Source: Bacteroidales bacterium M8
GTDB taxonomy: Bacteria; Bacteroidota; Bacteroidia; Bacteroidales; Muribaculaceae
DNA: 64,000 nt
Reading direction: 5' to 3'
Assembly: GCA_001689495.1 (NCBI GenBank)
Contig: LUJS01000015.1
Coordinates: forward strand, 1-64,000
The position numbers and the translations under genes were made by a program. The first letter of the stretch is position 1. Each line of letters begins with the position of its first letter. Below, piece after piece: positions 31,062 to 39,435 of this stretch. A model generated the notes under the pieces. It saw only the letters and a program-made list of their open reading frames with translations, was not told where the DNA came from and searched no databases.

Positions 31062-32687
31062 TTAATGATTGATGGTCTTGAATGTCTCGCTGTGGCCGTC
31101 GGCGTATGTGATTCTGCTTATCACGACGCCGCCTCGGTATTCCGGGCCGACGGGTCGTCCGGTCAGGTCGAATCTCTCAACCTTGACGGGCTCGGAGTCT
31201 GCGGTGATGTCCTCGAGGCCGCTCTGGCCAAGATCGACAGGCACGACCGAGGGATAGTACTCGTCATAATTGCTCTCGCCACCCTCGTTGCCTGCTTTCA
31301 TGATGTGCTCTACCAGCCAGTTGGCATAGACCTCGATGTTGGTGTACCATCCGCGGGTGTCCACGGTATATTTCGTGGCGTCCGAGGCATTGTCGGGGTC
31401 GAGGCCGTTGGCAATCTCCCACACGTCGGGCATGCCGTCGTTGTCGCGGTCGGCATAGGGTGTGCCCGCCTTGTATTCGGGCCATCCGCCCACGTCGTGG
31501 TGGGTGTCTATGATGCCGGCCTTGCCTCCTATGCTGCCGGAGTATGTCGCGGTGCCCAGACGGGCCTCCTCGCTGATGCGGGTGTCAATGGCGTCGCGCA
31601 CCAGCGAGCATCCGCCATGGCTGAGAACGCGGTCAAAGGCATCTGCCGCCGAGTGAGTCGTGACCTCGCCGCGGTCGAACGGTGTCTCGCTCTTGCAGGC
31701 TTCGGTCGGGTCGAGCGTGTTGTTGCGCATTCCTTTCCAGTCCCAGAACTCTCCGCGCCCCTCGTATGTGTTGCCGTTGACATAGAATATGCCGTGTGCG
31801 TTGGGCTCGTTGCCGCTGTTGCCGGCATCCTTGTCCATGCTGAAGAACTCGCCTGATTTCAGTGTCGAGCCGGGTCCGGGCTTGTAATAGTTGTTGACAA
31901 AGTTGTATGAGCCACCCTCGGCCCCATAGCCTACCTTGCCGCCCCAGTTGTAGACGACACAGTTGCGCATGTCGATAAGCTCGGCATCAGTGGGGAGCGG
32001 CGGATTGCGGCGGTGCAGCTGGCCGCTGCCGCCGAATCGCGGGTTGCGGCTGTCGTGATGTGCGAGCAGGTTGTGGTGGAACGATGCCGAGGCGCCGCCC
32101 CAGATGCCGCCATAGCCGTGTGCTTCCTTCGAGTGTCCGGCCAGTCGCAGGCTCTCGGTGACATAGCACCACTGCATGGTGAAATTCTGATTGATATAGA
32201 ACGAGCATGCCTCGTCTGTGCTCCAGCCGGTGCTGCAATGGTCTACAATGATGTCGGTCTTGAATCGTCCGCCCATGGCGTCCTTGCCGTCATTGGCCTC
32301 GGTGTCGCAACCCGGGCGCACCCTGATGAAGCGTATGATGACATTGTCGGCGGCGACGGTGAGGTTGAATCCCGACAGGCAGATGCCGTCGCCGGGAGCG
32401 GTCTGGCCGAGTATCGTGAGGTCGCCACGGCCTATCTTGAGTTCCTCTTTCAGGTCTATGCGTCCGGCCACGTCGAACACGATGATGCGCTTGCCGCTCT
32501 GGTTGATGGCCCATCTGAGCGAGCCGGGGTTCTTGTCGTCGTTGAGGTTCGTGACATGTAGCACCTTGCCGCCGCGGCCTCCGGTGGTATAGCGCCCGAA
32601 GCCCTCGGCGCCCGGAAACGCCGGGGCCTGTGCCGATGCCCCTGCGGCTACGGCAAGGGCCGAGATTAGTGTGATGAATTTCTGCAT
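31062..32687 (-). CDS. pectate lyase, PL1-like
   Basis: This exported 541-residue protein has signal peptide MQKFITLISALAVAAGASAQ. The beta-helix begins PAFPGAEGFGRYTTGGRGGK, then NLNDDKNPGSLRWAIN, RIIVFDVAGRIDL, IRFIRVRPG, SWSTDEACS-like GWSTDEACSFY, and HHDSRNPRFGG with the expected arginine. This is the PL1-type lyase layout common in gut Bacteroidetes. A DRDNDGMPDVWEIANGLD segment is a calcium-binding thrombospondin-type loop. It probably cleaves de-esterified homogalacturonan, matching the esterase gene that follows in the operon. The C-terminal end (FDLTGRPVG...) looks like a sorting tail. Confidence 0.88.
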   Translation of the reverse strand: MQKFITLISALAVAAGASAQAPAFPGAEGFGRYTTGGRGGKVLHVTNLNDDKNPGSLRWAINQSGKRIIVFDVAGRIDLKEELKIGRGDLTILGQTAPGDGICLSGFNLTVAADNVIIRFIRVRPGCDTEANDGKDAMGGRFKTDIIVDHCSTGWSTDEACSFYINQNFTMQWCYVTESLRLAGHSKEAHGYGGIWGGASASFHHNLLAHHDSRNPRFGGSGQLHRRNPPLPTDAELIDMRNCVVYNWGGKVGYGAEGGSYNFVNNYYKPGPGSTLKSGEFFSMDKDAGNSGNEPNAHGIFYVNGNTYEGRGEFWDWKGMRNNTLDPTEACKSETPFDRGEVTTHSAADAFDRVLSHGGCSLVRDAIDTRISEEARLGTATYSGSIGGKAGIIDTHHDVGGWPEYKAGTPYADRDNDGMPDVWEIANGLDPDNASDATKYTVDTRGWYTNIEVYANWLVEHIMKAGNEGGESNYDEYYPSVVPVDLGQSGLEDITADSEPVKVERFDLTGRPVGPEYRGGVVISRITYADGHSETFKTINH

Positions 32688-32691
32688 TTGC

Positions 32692-32721
32692 TTGCGGTAT
32701 TGGATTTATACCGCAAAGTTA
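32692..32721 (-). promoter_or_regulatory. promoter -7 box and overlapping palindrome of the PL1-CE8 operon
   Basis: TAACTTTG on the minus strand (32721-32714) fits the -7 consensus. A perfect inverted repeat, TTGCGGTAT (32692-32700) and ATACCGCAA (32708-32716), overlaps the end of the -7 box and the predicted start site. It can act as an operator or form a hairpin at the mRNA 5' end. Confidence 0.5.
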
Positions 32722-32777
32722 TCCCCTCATATCCTCAATCAGGTGCAATATCCTTGCAAAAGGGTGTAAAATCCTGC

Positions 32778-35027
32778 CTATTTTTTCTCGGATATGGATC
32801 TCAGGTACTCTGTTGGGGTTGAGCCGTTGGTTTTATGGAAGACCTTGCTGAAATATTTGGGGTCGGACCATCCGCAGGCATAGGCGACCTCCGAGATGTT
32901 TTTCTCGCCTCCGGCCAGCATCTCCTCGGCCTTGCGGATGCGGAATCCGACGATAAGGTTGGCCGGGGTCATGCCGCAAGCCTCCTTGATCTCGCGGTAC
33001 AGGCGTGTATGGCTCATGGCAAGATGGGCACAGAGCGAGTTGACCCCTATGTCGGGGTTATTGTAGTTTGCCTCGAGATATTCGTTGACGCGCTCGGTCA
33101 GGTCCTTCTCGGCGGGACGGGTGTCGGATACCTTGGGCTTGGGCGACATGAGGTCGTGGAGACGTGCGTTGAAGTATTCGGCGAGTTCTCCTTTCTCTAT
33201 GGTCAGCGATTTGACCTCGCGCTTCAGCCTGAGTATGTATCTCACCAGCCTCACGGCTCCATAGGCGACGGCGGCGGCCAGTATGCCGGTGAGTAGCCAG
33301 AATACAGGTCGTTCGGTGAGTCGCGGGCGGCGCTCGATGACCAGTGTGCGCGGCCCTGCCGACCACTCGCCGCTGCCGTCGGTGGCGCAGACGGCTATGC
33401 GGGTAGTGCCGGGCGCGATGTCGGCGAATGTCAGCCGTCCGTCGTCCATGCGGTGCCACACCGAGTCCCTGTCTGCCCGCCACGCATAGCGCACGGGCAT
33501 GGTGCGGTTGTAGTCGAGTACGGCAAACGAGACATCGAGGCTCCGGTGGTCGGGGCCGAGCCTGAGCGTGTCGGGACACGAGAAGACGAGCGGCGGGACA
33601 AAGCCTCCGGTCTCTGAGGGGTCGAACGTCAGGGTGCCTTGTGATGTCCCCGCCGTGATGAGTCCGTCGGGCGAAAAGACCGGTTTTCCCTCAGAGAACG
33701 CCGGCTCGCCGCCGAAGTATCCCTGTGCATATATCCTTACCGGTCGGCCATCGCCCGTATGGCGCGAGATGGTGTGCTCGCCGATGACATAATACGCGCC
33801 GTCTGTGCCGCGCGTCACCGAGAGGCAGATGTCAGAGCCAAGACCCTCTTCGACTGTCATGTAATCCGTCGTCCCGTCGGGGCCGAGCCTGACAAGTCCG
33901 TTGCCGTAGGTTGCGAGAAGCAGGCCGCCGTCGTCGTCGGGACAGATGTCCATGATGACGCTTTCGGGCAGCAGATGCCGCACGGTGCGAGCCTCGCCGT
34001 CGGTAAATGCAATTTCAAACAGCCCGGTGTCCGTTCCGGCAAATATCCTGTCCTTGTTGTCTATGTATAATGTCCTGATGCCCGGATAGTTGCCGGTCTT
34101 TCGCGCTGTCGGGACGGGGGAGCGAGGGTGGTCTATGACGGACAGCCCCGAGTCGTATGATGCCGCGAATATCCTCCCCTCCGAGTCGGTCGCCATGGCA
34201 TAGATGCCGCGCCCGGCTCCCGATATTCCTGATACTCTGCCATCTCTGATCAGAAAGAGTCCGTCGGGCTTGGTCCCGGCCCAGATGTCGCCGCCGAGAT
34301 GCAGCAAAGAATATACATTGTGGCCGAAAGGCTGTCTAAGCCCCGAAAGGGTACCGTCGGCGCCCAGCCATAGGGTCTCGTCGCCGTAGGTGTTGCGCAG
34401 ATAGCCGTTTTTGTCGGCAATCCATGTCCGACCGTCAGTGTCGGTCATGAGGGCTCGCACCGGTTCCTCGCCGTCGGCATTGTATTTGATCGGAGTGGGG
34501 CGGTCGGCGGTGAACAGTACCCTCGAGAGACCTTCGGACGATTCGACCCACCAGCCGTCCTGACGGTCGTTGAACAGTACGTATATCTCCTTGCCGCGGA
34601 ACTGCGGGAGCCCGGACAGTCTTGCCCGGACAGAATCGGGGATGTGCTGCCGGTCGGGTGGGGTGATGCCTGAGGAAAGGGTGTCAAAACGCTCGTCCGA
34701 ACGCCTGAACAGATAATATTTTTTGTCGACCTTGACACAGATGTTGCCGTCGGGACTCTCGAACAGATGCCTGAAATGATTTCCGGGCAGTGACCCGCGG
34801 TCGGATGGGCGTGTCTTGTAGACCTTTGCCACGGTGCCGTCATATCTGACCAGTCCGTCGCGCGTCGCAATCCATATATAGCCGTCGCCGCTCTGTATCA
34901 CGGCGTAGGTGCGTGTCTGCGGCATTCCCTCGACATCGGTCATGTTCCACACACGCACGCCGGCGCGAGCGGCGCAAGCCGAAAGGACCGCGAGGAGCGA
35001 CAGCAATATGTATCTGACATGCAACAT
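32778..35027 (-). CDS. membrane sensor-regulator: propeller and Y_Y_Y sensor joined to AraC HTH, no kinase
   Basis: This 749-residue protein has a signal-like N-terminus (MLHVRYILLSLLAVLSACAA). Propeller repeats of the hybrid two-component (HTCS) sensor type follow (SGDGYIWIATRDGLVRYDG, DNKDRIFAGTDTGLFEI), then a Y_Y_Y domain (VRYAWRADRDSVWHRM) and a membrane helix at about 574-598. After only about 45 residues comes an AraC DNA-binding domain (VNSLCAHLAMSHTRLYREIK, SEVAYACGWSDPKYFSKVF). HisKA, HATPase and receiver domains, normally some 500 residues in this position, are absent. ATG 35027 is used because the promoter overlaps the upstream candidate at 35063. It lies behind the PL1-CE8 promoter and probably controls these genes. 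Confidence 0.85.
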   Translation of the reverse strand: MLHVRYILLSLLAVLSACAARAGVRVWNMTDVEGMPQTRTYAVIQSGDGYIWIATRDGLVRYDGTVAKVYKTRPSDRGSLPGNHFRHLFESPDGNICVKVDKKYYLFRRSDERFDTLSSGITPPDRQHIPDSVRARLSGLPQFRGKEIYVLFNDRQDGWWVESSEGLSRVLFTADRPTPIKYNADGEEPVRALMTDTDGRTWIADKNGYLRNTYGDETLWLGADGTLSGLRQPFGHNVYSLLHLGGDIWAGTKPDGLFLIRDGRVSGISGAGRGIYAMATDSEGRIFAASYDSGLSVIDHPRSPVPTARKTGNYPGIRTLYIDNKDRIFAGTDTGLFEIAFTDGEARTVRHLLPESVIMDICPDDDGGLLLATYGNGLVRLGPDGTTDYMTVEEGLGSDICLSVTRGTDGAYYVIGEHTISRHTGDGRPVRIYAQGYFGGEPAFSEGKPVFSPDGLITAGTSQGTLTFDPSETGGFVPPLVFSCPDTLRLGPDHRSLDVSFAVLDYNRTMPVRYAWRADRDSVWHRMDDGRLTFADIAPGTTRIAVCATDGSGEWSAGPRTLVIERRPRLTERPVFWLLTGILAAAVAYGAVRLVRYILRLKREVKSLTIEKGELAEYFNARLHDLMSPKPKVSDTRPAEKDLTERVNEYLEANYNNPDIGVNSLCAHLAMSHTRLYREIKEACGMTPANLIVGFRIRKAEEMLAGGEKNISEVAYACGWSDPKYFSKVFHKTNGSTPTEYLRSISEKK

Positions 35028-35032
35028 GGAAA

Positions 35033-35064
35033 CAAAGTTAATCAATAAGCTACGATTGAGCAAA
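35033..35064 (-). promoter_or_regulatory. promoter of the kinase-less sensor gene
   Basis: TTTG (35064-35061) lies 20 bases before TAACTTTG (35040-35033) on the minus strand, a full consensus match. The predicted start is at about 35028-35029, next to the ATG at 35027, so the mRNA should be leaderless or nearly so. Confidence 0.7.
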
Positions 35065-35103
35065 TATTTTTGCCGTCCTCGTATCGGAATCGGGCATGAA
35101 AAA

Positions 35104-35131
35104 ACATCCTCCGCGATGGGGCGGAGGATGT
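35104..35131 (-). terminator. terminator after guaB
   Basis: ACATCCTCCGC (35104-35114) pairs perfectly with GCGGAGGATGT (35121-35131); TTTTTTCATG follows on the minus strand. Confidence 0.85.
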
Positions 35132-35156
35132 CGTATGTGTCGGGATGGGTATCCTG

Positions 35157-36635
35157 TTATCTGCTCGATGCGCTGTAGTTGGGAGCCTCTGACGTGATGG
35201 CCACGTCGTGGGGATGGCTCTCGGCGACACCGGCGTTGGTGATGCGTGTGAACTTGGCGTCGTGCAGGGCGTCGATGTCGTGTGCGCCGCAATAGCCCAT
35301 GCCTGAGCGGAGACCGCCGAGCATCTGATATACAACCTCATAGAGGTTGCCCTTGTAGGGCACGCGGGCTGCGATGCCTTCGGGCACGAGTTTCTTGGCG
35401 TCGGTCTCTCCGGCTTGGAAGTAGCGGTCTTTCGAACCCTTCTCCATGGCCTCGAGCGAGCCCATGCCGCGATATGACTTGTACTTGCGGCCGTTGTAGA
35501 TGATGGTGTCGCCGGGGCTCTCCTCGACTCCGGCCAGCATGCCGCCGAGCATCACCGAGTATGCGCCTGCGGCGAGGGCCTTGACGATGTCGCCCGAATA
35601 GCGGATGCCGCCGTCGGCGATCAGGGGTACGCCCGTGCCCTTGAGTGCCTTTGCGACGTCATAGACGGCAGAGAGCTGGGGCACGCCGACACCGGCGATG
35701 ATGCGGGTGGTGCAGATGGAGCCCGGGCCGATGCCGACCTTGACGCCGTCGGCGCCGTTGTCGACAAGATAGCGGGCGGCATCGCCTGTGGCGATATTGC
35801 CTACGACCACGTCAATGTCGGGATATTTTGCCTTGACGGCCTTGAGCACGCCGATCACGCCCTTCGAGTGGCCGTGGGCGGTGTCGATGACGATGGCGTC
35901 GACACCTGCCTCGACGAGTGCGTCGACACGCTCCATCGAGTCGGCCGTGACGCCGACACCGGCGGCTACGCGCAGACGACCCAGACGGTCCTTGCAGGCA
36001 AAGGGCTTGTCCTTGGCCTTGGTGATGTCCTTGTATGTCACCAGACCTACGAGACGGCCCTCCGAGTCGACAACGGGGAGCTTCTCGATCTTGTGCTGCT
36101 GCAGTATGCGTGCAGCCTCCTCGAGGTTGGTTGACTGGTTGGTGGTGATGAGATTCTCCGAGGTCATTACCTCGTCGATGGCACGCTGGAGATTCTGCTC
36201 GAAACGCAGATCGCGGTTTGTGACGATGCCCACGAGACGGCGGTCGTCGTCGACGACGGGGATGCCGCCGATGTGATACTCCTTCATCATGTTGAGGGCA
36301 TCTGCCACGGTCGAACCCCTCAGTATGGTGACGGGGTCGTAGATCATGCCGTTTTCAGCTCTCTTCACGGCATGCACCTGACGTGCCTGCTCGGCGATGG
36401 ACATATTCTTGTGGATTACTCCGATACCACCCTCGCGGGCGATGGCAATGGCCAGTGCCGCCTCGGTCACGGTGTCCATGGCAGCCGAAACGAGGGGTAC
36501 GTTAAGTGTGATGTTGCGGGAGAAGCGGGTGGAGAGATTGACTTCGCGGGGAAGTACGTCTGAATAGGCGGGAATCAGAAGGACGTCGTCAAACGTCAGT
36601 CCGTCCATTTTTACTCGATCTGCAATAAATGACAT
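35157..36635 (-). CDS. guaB: IMP dehydrogenase
   Basis: This enzyme of 492 residues oxidises IMP to XMP, the committed step of GMP synthesis. It has the N-terminal TIM-barrel start (MDGLTFDDVLLIPAYSDVLP), a pair of CBS domains in the middle (GIPVVDDDRRLVGIVTNRDL; KLPVVDSEGRLVGLVTYKDI) and the catalytic loop KVGIGPGSICTTR with its active cysteine. ADGGIRYSGDIVKALAAGA is the phosphate-binding region. ATG 36635 (MSFIADRVKM) is preferred over 36671, which lies at or upstream of the -7 box. It is a single-gene unit with its own terminator. Confidence 0.97.
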   Translation of the reverse strand: MSFIADRVKMDGLTFDDVLLIPAYSDVLPREVNLSTRFSRNITLNVPLVSAAMDTVTEAALAIAIAREGGIGVIHKNMSIAEQARQVHAVKRAENGMIYDPVTILRGSTVADALNMMKEYHIGGIPVVDDDRRLVGIVTNRDLRFEQNLQRAIDEVMTSENLITTNQSTNLEEAARILQQHKIEKLPVVDSEGRLVGLVTYKDITKAKDKPFACKDRLGRLRVAAGVGVTADSMERVDALVEAGVDAIVIDTAHGHSKGVIGVLKAVKAKYPDIDVVVGNIATGDAARYLVDNGADGVKVGIGPGSICTTRIIAGVGVPQLSAVYDVAKALKGTGVPLIADGGIRYSGDIVKALAAGAYSVMLGGMLAGVEESPGDTIIYNGRKYKSYRGMGSLEAMEKGSKDRYFQAGETDAKKLVPEGIAARVPYKGNLYEVVYQMLGGLRSGMGYCGAHDIDALHDAKFTRITNAGVAESHPHDVAITSEAPNYSASSR

Positions 36636-36659
36636 AAGAGGAATTGGATTTATTGCGTG

Positions 36660-36667
36660 CAAAGATA
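36660..36667 (-). promoter_or_regulatory. -7 element of the guaB promoter
   Basis: TATCTTTG on the minus strand matches TAnnTTTG. A TTG at 36693-36691 is 23 bases away, slightly long. The predicted leader before ATG 36635 is about 20 bases. Confidence 0.5.
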
Positions 36668-36722
36668 GCAATTTTTCTGCAATTAAGCATCAAGGTTGCC
36701 GAAAAATGTGTAAATTCGCATT

Positions 36723-37346
36723 ATGAACAAGACCTTAAACCGCCTTGCGGTACTGATCACAGCCATATTCTGTGGCGGAAATCTCTCTGTTGCCGCCGAT
36801 GTCGAGCTTGCCGGCCCGACGACCGATCTGGTCGAATCATATCGTGGCACCAAGTCGCCAATCCTGCCCGACCCCGAGGGGTGGGAGACTCTCGACTCGC
36901 CGGTGTCCGTGGCGCCGGGGCGCATGAGGGTGACTAAGAACATCGTTGTCGACAAGCCCCGCACGAGACTGTATATAATTAATGTGTTCGGCGACACGCT
37001 TGGCCGCTATCGTGTATGTGCCTCGCTCAAGAGGGGACAGAAGACCAAGGCCGACGACTGGAAGACCCCCGAGGGGACGTTCAGGATACACGGCGTGTAT
37101 AATTCGACCGACTGGACATACAAGGACACCAAGGACAAGTGCTATGGCCCGTTCTTCATCTCGCTGATTACACCGGGATTCTGGGGCATAGGCATTCACG
37201 GCACCAACTCGCCATACTCGGTGCCCGGTCGTCGCAGTCACGGCTGCATGCGCATGCACAACGAGGATATAGTGCGCGTGCGCAGGATGGTCGACAAGGA
37301 CTCGCGCGTCACGATCCTCCCCGACCCGGTGGAAGAGATGGATTAA
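36723..37346 (+). CDS. L,D-transpeptidase (YkuD domain)
   Basis: This exported 207-residue protein has signal peptide MNKTLNRLAVLITAIFCGGN followed by about 40 residues and a YkuD domain. The active-site block is complete: IGIHGTNSPYSVPGRRSHGC, then MRMHNEDI, with the catalytic cysteine in SHGCMRM. YkuD enzymes make 3-3 cross-links in peptidoglycan or attach proteins to it. PEGTFRIHGVYNSTDW is also typical of the domain. It is divergent from guaB and followed by the repeat at 37347. Confidence 0.9.
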   Translation: MNKTLNRLAVLITAIFCGGNLSVAADVELAGPTTDLVESYRGTKSPILPDPEGWETLDSPVSVAPGRMRVTKNIVVDKPRTRLYIINVFGDTLGRYRVCASLKRGQKTKADDWKTPEGTFRIHGVYNSTDWTYKDTKDKCYGPFFISLITPGFWGIGIHGTNSPYSVPGRRSHGCMRMHNEDIVRVRRMVDKDSRVTILPDPVEEMD

Positions 37347-37428
37347 ATTGGGAGTTGGGAGTTGGGAATTGGGAATTTAGTATGAGTTATAAATTCTCGG
37401 TTAATCAATTCCCAATTCCCAATTCCAC
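37347..37428. repeat. long imperfect hairpin built from GGGAGTT/GGGAATT heptamers
   Basis: The left side is a run of heptamers (GGGAGTT, GGGAGTT, GGGAATT, GGGAATT). Its last 20 bases (37358-37377) pair with 37407-37426 with a single G-T wobble, across a 29-base loop. It fills the gap between two converging genes and may terminate both. Similar GGGAATTGGGAA-type intergenic repeats are frequent in Bacteroidetes genomes. Confidence 0.65.
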
Positions 37429-37782
37429 CTATTCCTCGTTTAGTTTCTGCACCAGTTCGTCGATGCTGATGCCGAGCAGTTGCATCTCGGTGCGGATGGC
37501 GGGCAGGGTGTTGTTGAAGAACTCTTCGCGTCGCGTGGCGTTGACTCTCGCCACGGCATCGGGCGCGAGATAGAATCCCATACCCCGTCGTGGCGTGATG
37601 ATGCCGTGGGCCTGAAGATATTCGTATGCCTTGAGCACGGTGTGGGTGTTGACCGCCACCTCGACAGACAGCTCCCTGACCGAAGGCACGCGCTCGCCCT
37701 CGCGCCATTCGCCCGAGAGTATGCGGTGAAAGCTGTTGTCGATGATCTGACGGTATATGGGTCGGTCCTGACTGAATTCCAT
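37429..37782 (-). CDS. GntR-family regulator, YtrA-like
   Basis: This 117-residue protein is a GntR winged helix (IYRQIIDNSFHRILSGEWRE, VPSVRELSVEVAVNTHTVLK, AYEYLQAHGIITPRRGMGFY) with only a short helical tail (ELVQKLNEE), as in the YtrA subfamily. YtrA proteins regulate ABC transporter operons. Here it is the last gene, five bases after the membrane protein gene, and probably represses the operon it belongs to. ATG 37782 begins the conserved MEFSQDRPIYRQI; the much longer frame upstream is a shadow of the membrane protein gene. Confidence 0.88.
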   Translation of the reverse strand: MEFSQDRPIYRQIIDNSFHRILSGEWREGERVPSVRELSVEVAVNTHTVLKAYEYLQAHGIITPRRGMGFYLAPDAVARVNATRREEFFNNTLPAIRTEMQLLGISIDELVQKLNEE

Positions 37783-37787
37783 GGGCA

Positions 37788-38582
37788 CTATCCTCTGAGA
37801 TGACGGTAGATTCGGCGGACAGCCAGCACCCACAATATGACACATAGCGTGTCGAACGCATAGATCATCGGCAGGACTATGTCGAGTATGCGCTTGGTTA
37901 TTTCCTCTTGGCTGTTGTTGATGCCCTGTATGCCATCGCTGAATCCATAGACGAATCCGACGATGCCGGTGGCCAGACCGAACAGGAAGTATATGCCGAA
38001 ATACCATAATATGGCACGCGCGGTGCGTCTGTGCCTCTTGGTGCACATCACCACCCACAGCACTATGGCTATGCCGCTCAGAGACTGTAGTATCGAATTG
38101 AATATGATGAACCCAAACGGCATCATGTCACAGACCTTTGAGTTTATGCCGGTCTGGGCCATCAATAATACGGTATAGGAATTGGTCAGCAGGTCGATGC
38201 CTGACAGCAGCCCACCGACAAGACTGAGCACGATCCATAGGGCTTGGGTTGCAAGTGGCATGAAAACGGCCGAGAAGAGGAAATAGAATGTCGTGGCCTC
38301 CTTGGGGCTCACGGGCACCTGTGCCATCAGCGTCTGGTTGCGATTGTTGAATACCAGCGGATTCAGCGTGATGCTCAGTGACATCGCCACGCTCATGAGC
38401 ATGTATAGCATCAGGAATCCTCTGCCGGCAAACATTGTGAGCAGCAGTGTGACAAAGCAACCAACCGTGGCGATGCCGCAGATAATCATTGATTTGTTGA
38501 TGCTGCCGCGATAGAATCCGGCCAGCGAGATGACGCGCCGCCAGCTGAAGTTGTCTGAAATTGTCGTGACGTTAGTTTCCAT
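37788..38582 (-). CDS. ABC transporter membrane subunit (uncharacterised)
   Basis: This 264-residue protein has six or seven predicted membrane helices (for example SMIICGIATVGCFVTLLLTM and GIAIVLWVVMCTKRHRRTAR as a loop-helix segment) and a cytoplasmic N-terminus. It has no family motif I recognise beyond ABC-2-like topology. It lies six bases after the ATPase gene and five before a YtrA-like regulator, so it is the permease partner of that ATPase. Substrate unknown; related Bacteroidetes systems are implicated in envelope or antibiotic stress, which is only a suggestion here. Confidence 0.75.
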   Translation of the reverse strand: METNVTTISDNFSWRRVISLAGFYRGSINKSMIICGIATVGCFVTLLLTMFAGRGFLMLYMLMSVAMSLSITLNPLVFNNRNQTLMAQVPVSPKEATTFYFLFSAVFMPLATQALWIVLSLVGGLLSGIDLLTNSYTVLLMAQTGINSKVCDMMPFGFIIFNSILQSLSGIAIVLWVVMCTKRHRRTARAILWYFGIYFLFGLATGIVGFVYGFSDGIQGINNSQEEITKRILDIVLPMIYAFDTLCVILWVLAVRRIYRHLRG

Positions 38583-38588
38583 GTCGTG

Positions 38589-39431
38589 TCAGGCTTGATT
38601 GTTGTCCAGTAATTCAATCACTTTGTCTCTTGCCGGCGATAGAAGGGCCGAATATAGCAGGGCGAAATCGACATCGCCCGTGCCGGCCTCGGGGTCGGGC
38701 ACGATGGAGTTGAAACGGCCTGTGTCCTGCTCGGTGAATATGGCGTCGGCGGCCGGAATGGGGGTCGACACGAATCCCATGCTCTCGGCCACCTGCCATG
38801 TGGGCATGCAGATGTTCATGCGGCCACGGCTCACCATCATCACTCCGTCATATAGGGCGTGGAGGTCGACCACCGAGTGTGTCGACACCAGCACGGTCTG
38901 GGTCTCGTCGACGCATCTGGCCATGAGCGTGCGCAGGGTCTTGCGCGAGTTGATGTCGAGTCCGTTGGCGGGCTCGTCGAGCAGCAGCAGTTCGGTCTTG
39001 AGGGCAAGCACGTATGCCAGCCACGACTTGTGCCTCATGCCCAGCGACATGCCGTCTGCCGGTTCGTTGCCCGTCAGGCCGAAGTCGGCGAGGTTCGAGG
39101 CAAACATCTCGGGCGAGAAATCGGGATAGTATTTCGAGTGGACTGAGGCAAACTCGTTGATGCTGCGGGCGGGTATGTCCATAGAGTCGGGCAGGAAGAA
39201 TGTCTTGCACCTGTCTGACGGCACGCGGCTCATGGTGTCGGTGTCGTCGAGCATGCATCTGCCCGAGGCCGGACGCAACAGTCCGCCCATCACGCGCAGC
39301 AGGGTCGTCTTGCCGGCTCCGTTCTCGCCCATCAGCAGGTGTATGCCCGGGCCTATGCAACCCGAGACGGAGTCAAGAGCCTTGACGCCGTCGCGGTTGT
39401 ATTGGTATGTGATTCGGTCGAGTGTAACCAT
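38589..39431 (-). CDS. ABC transporter ATP-binding protein
   Basis: This 280-residue protein has Walker A GENGAGKTTLL, Walker B LLLLDEPANGLD and switch histidine STHS. The signature motif is unusual: SLGMRHKSW replaces LSGGQ, as in many YtrB-like ATPases. After about residue 215 comes a C-terminal extension (TPIPAADAIFTEQDTGRFNS) without a known role. It energises the membrane protein encoded next (six bases downstream) and follows the TraB-like gene by four bases. Confidence 0.9.
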   Translation of the reverse strand: MVTLDRITYQYNRDGVKALDSVSGCIGPGIHLLMGENGAGKTTLLRVMGGLLRPASGRCMLDDTDTMSRVPSDRCKTFFLPDSMDIPARSINEFASVHSKYYPDFSPEMFASNLADFGLTGNEPADGMSLGMRHKSWLAYVLALKTELLLLDEPANGLDINSRKTLRTLMARCVDETQTVLVSTHSVVDLHALYDGVMMVSRGRMNICMPTWQVAESMGFVSTPIPAADAIFTEQDTGRFNSIVPDPEAGTGDVDFALLYSALLSPARDKVIELLDNNQA

Positions 39432-39435
39432 GGTG

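Noticed and set aside
35028..35063. Upstream start MLNRSLL for the kinase-less sensor
   Set aside because: It overlaps the -33 and -7 promoter elements, so it would not be on the mRNA.
37783..38058. N-terminal extension of the GntR frame
   Set aside because: It overlaps the membrane protein gene; the conserved GntR start is at 37782.
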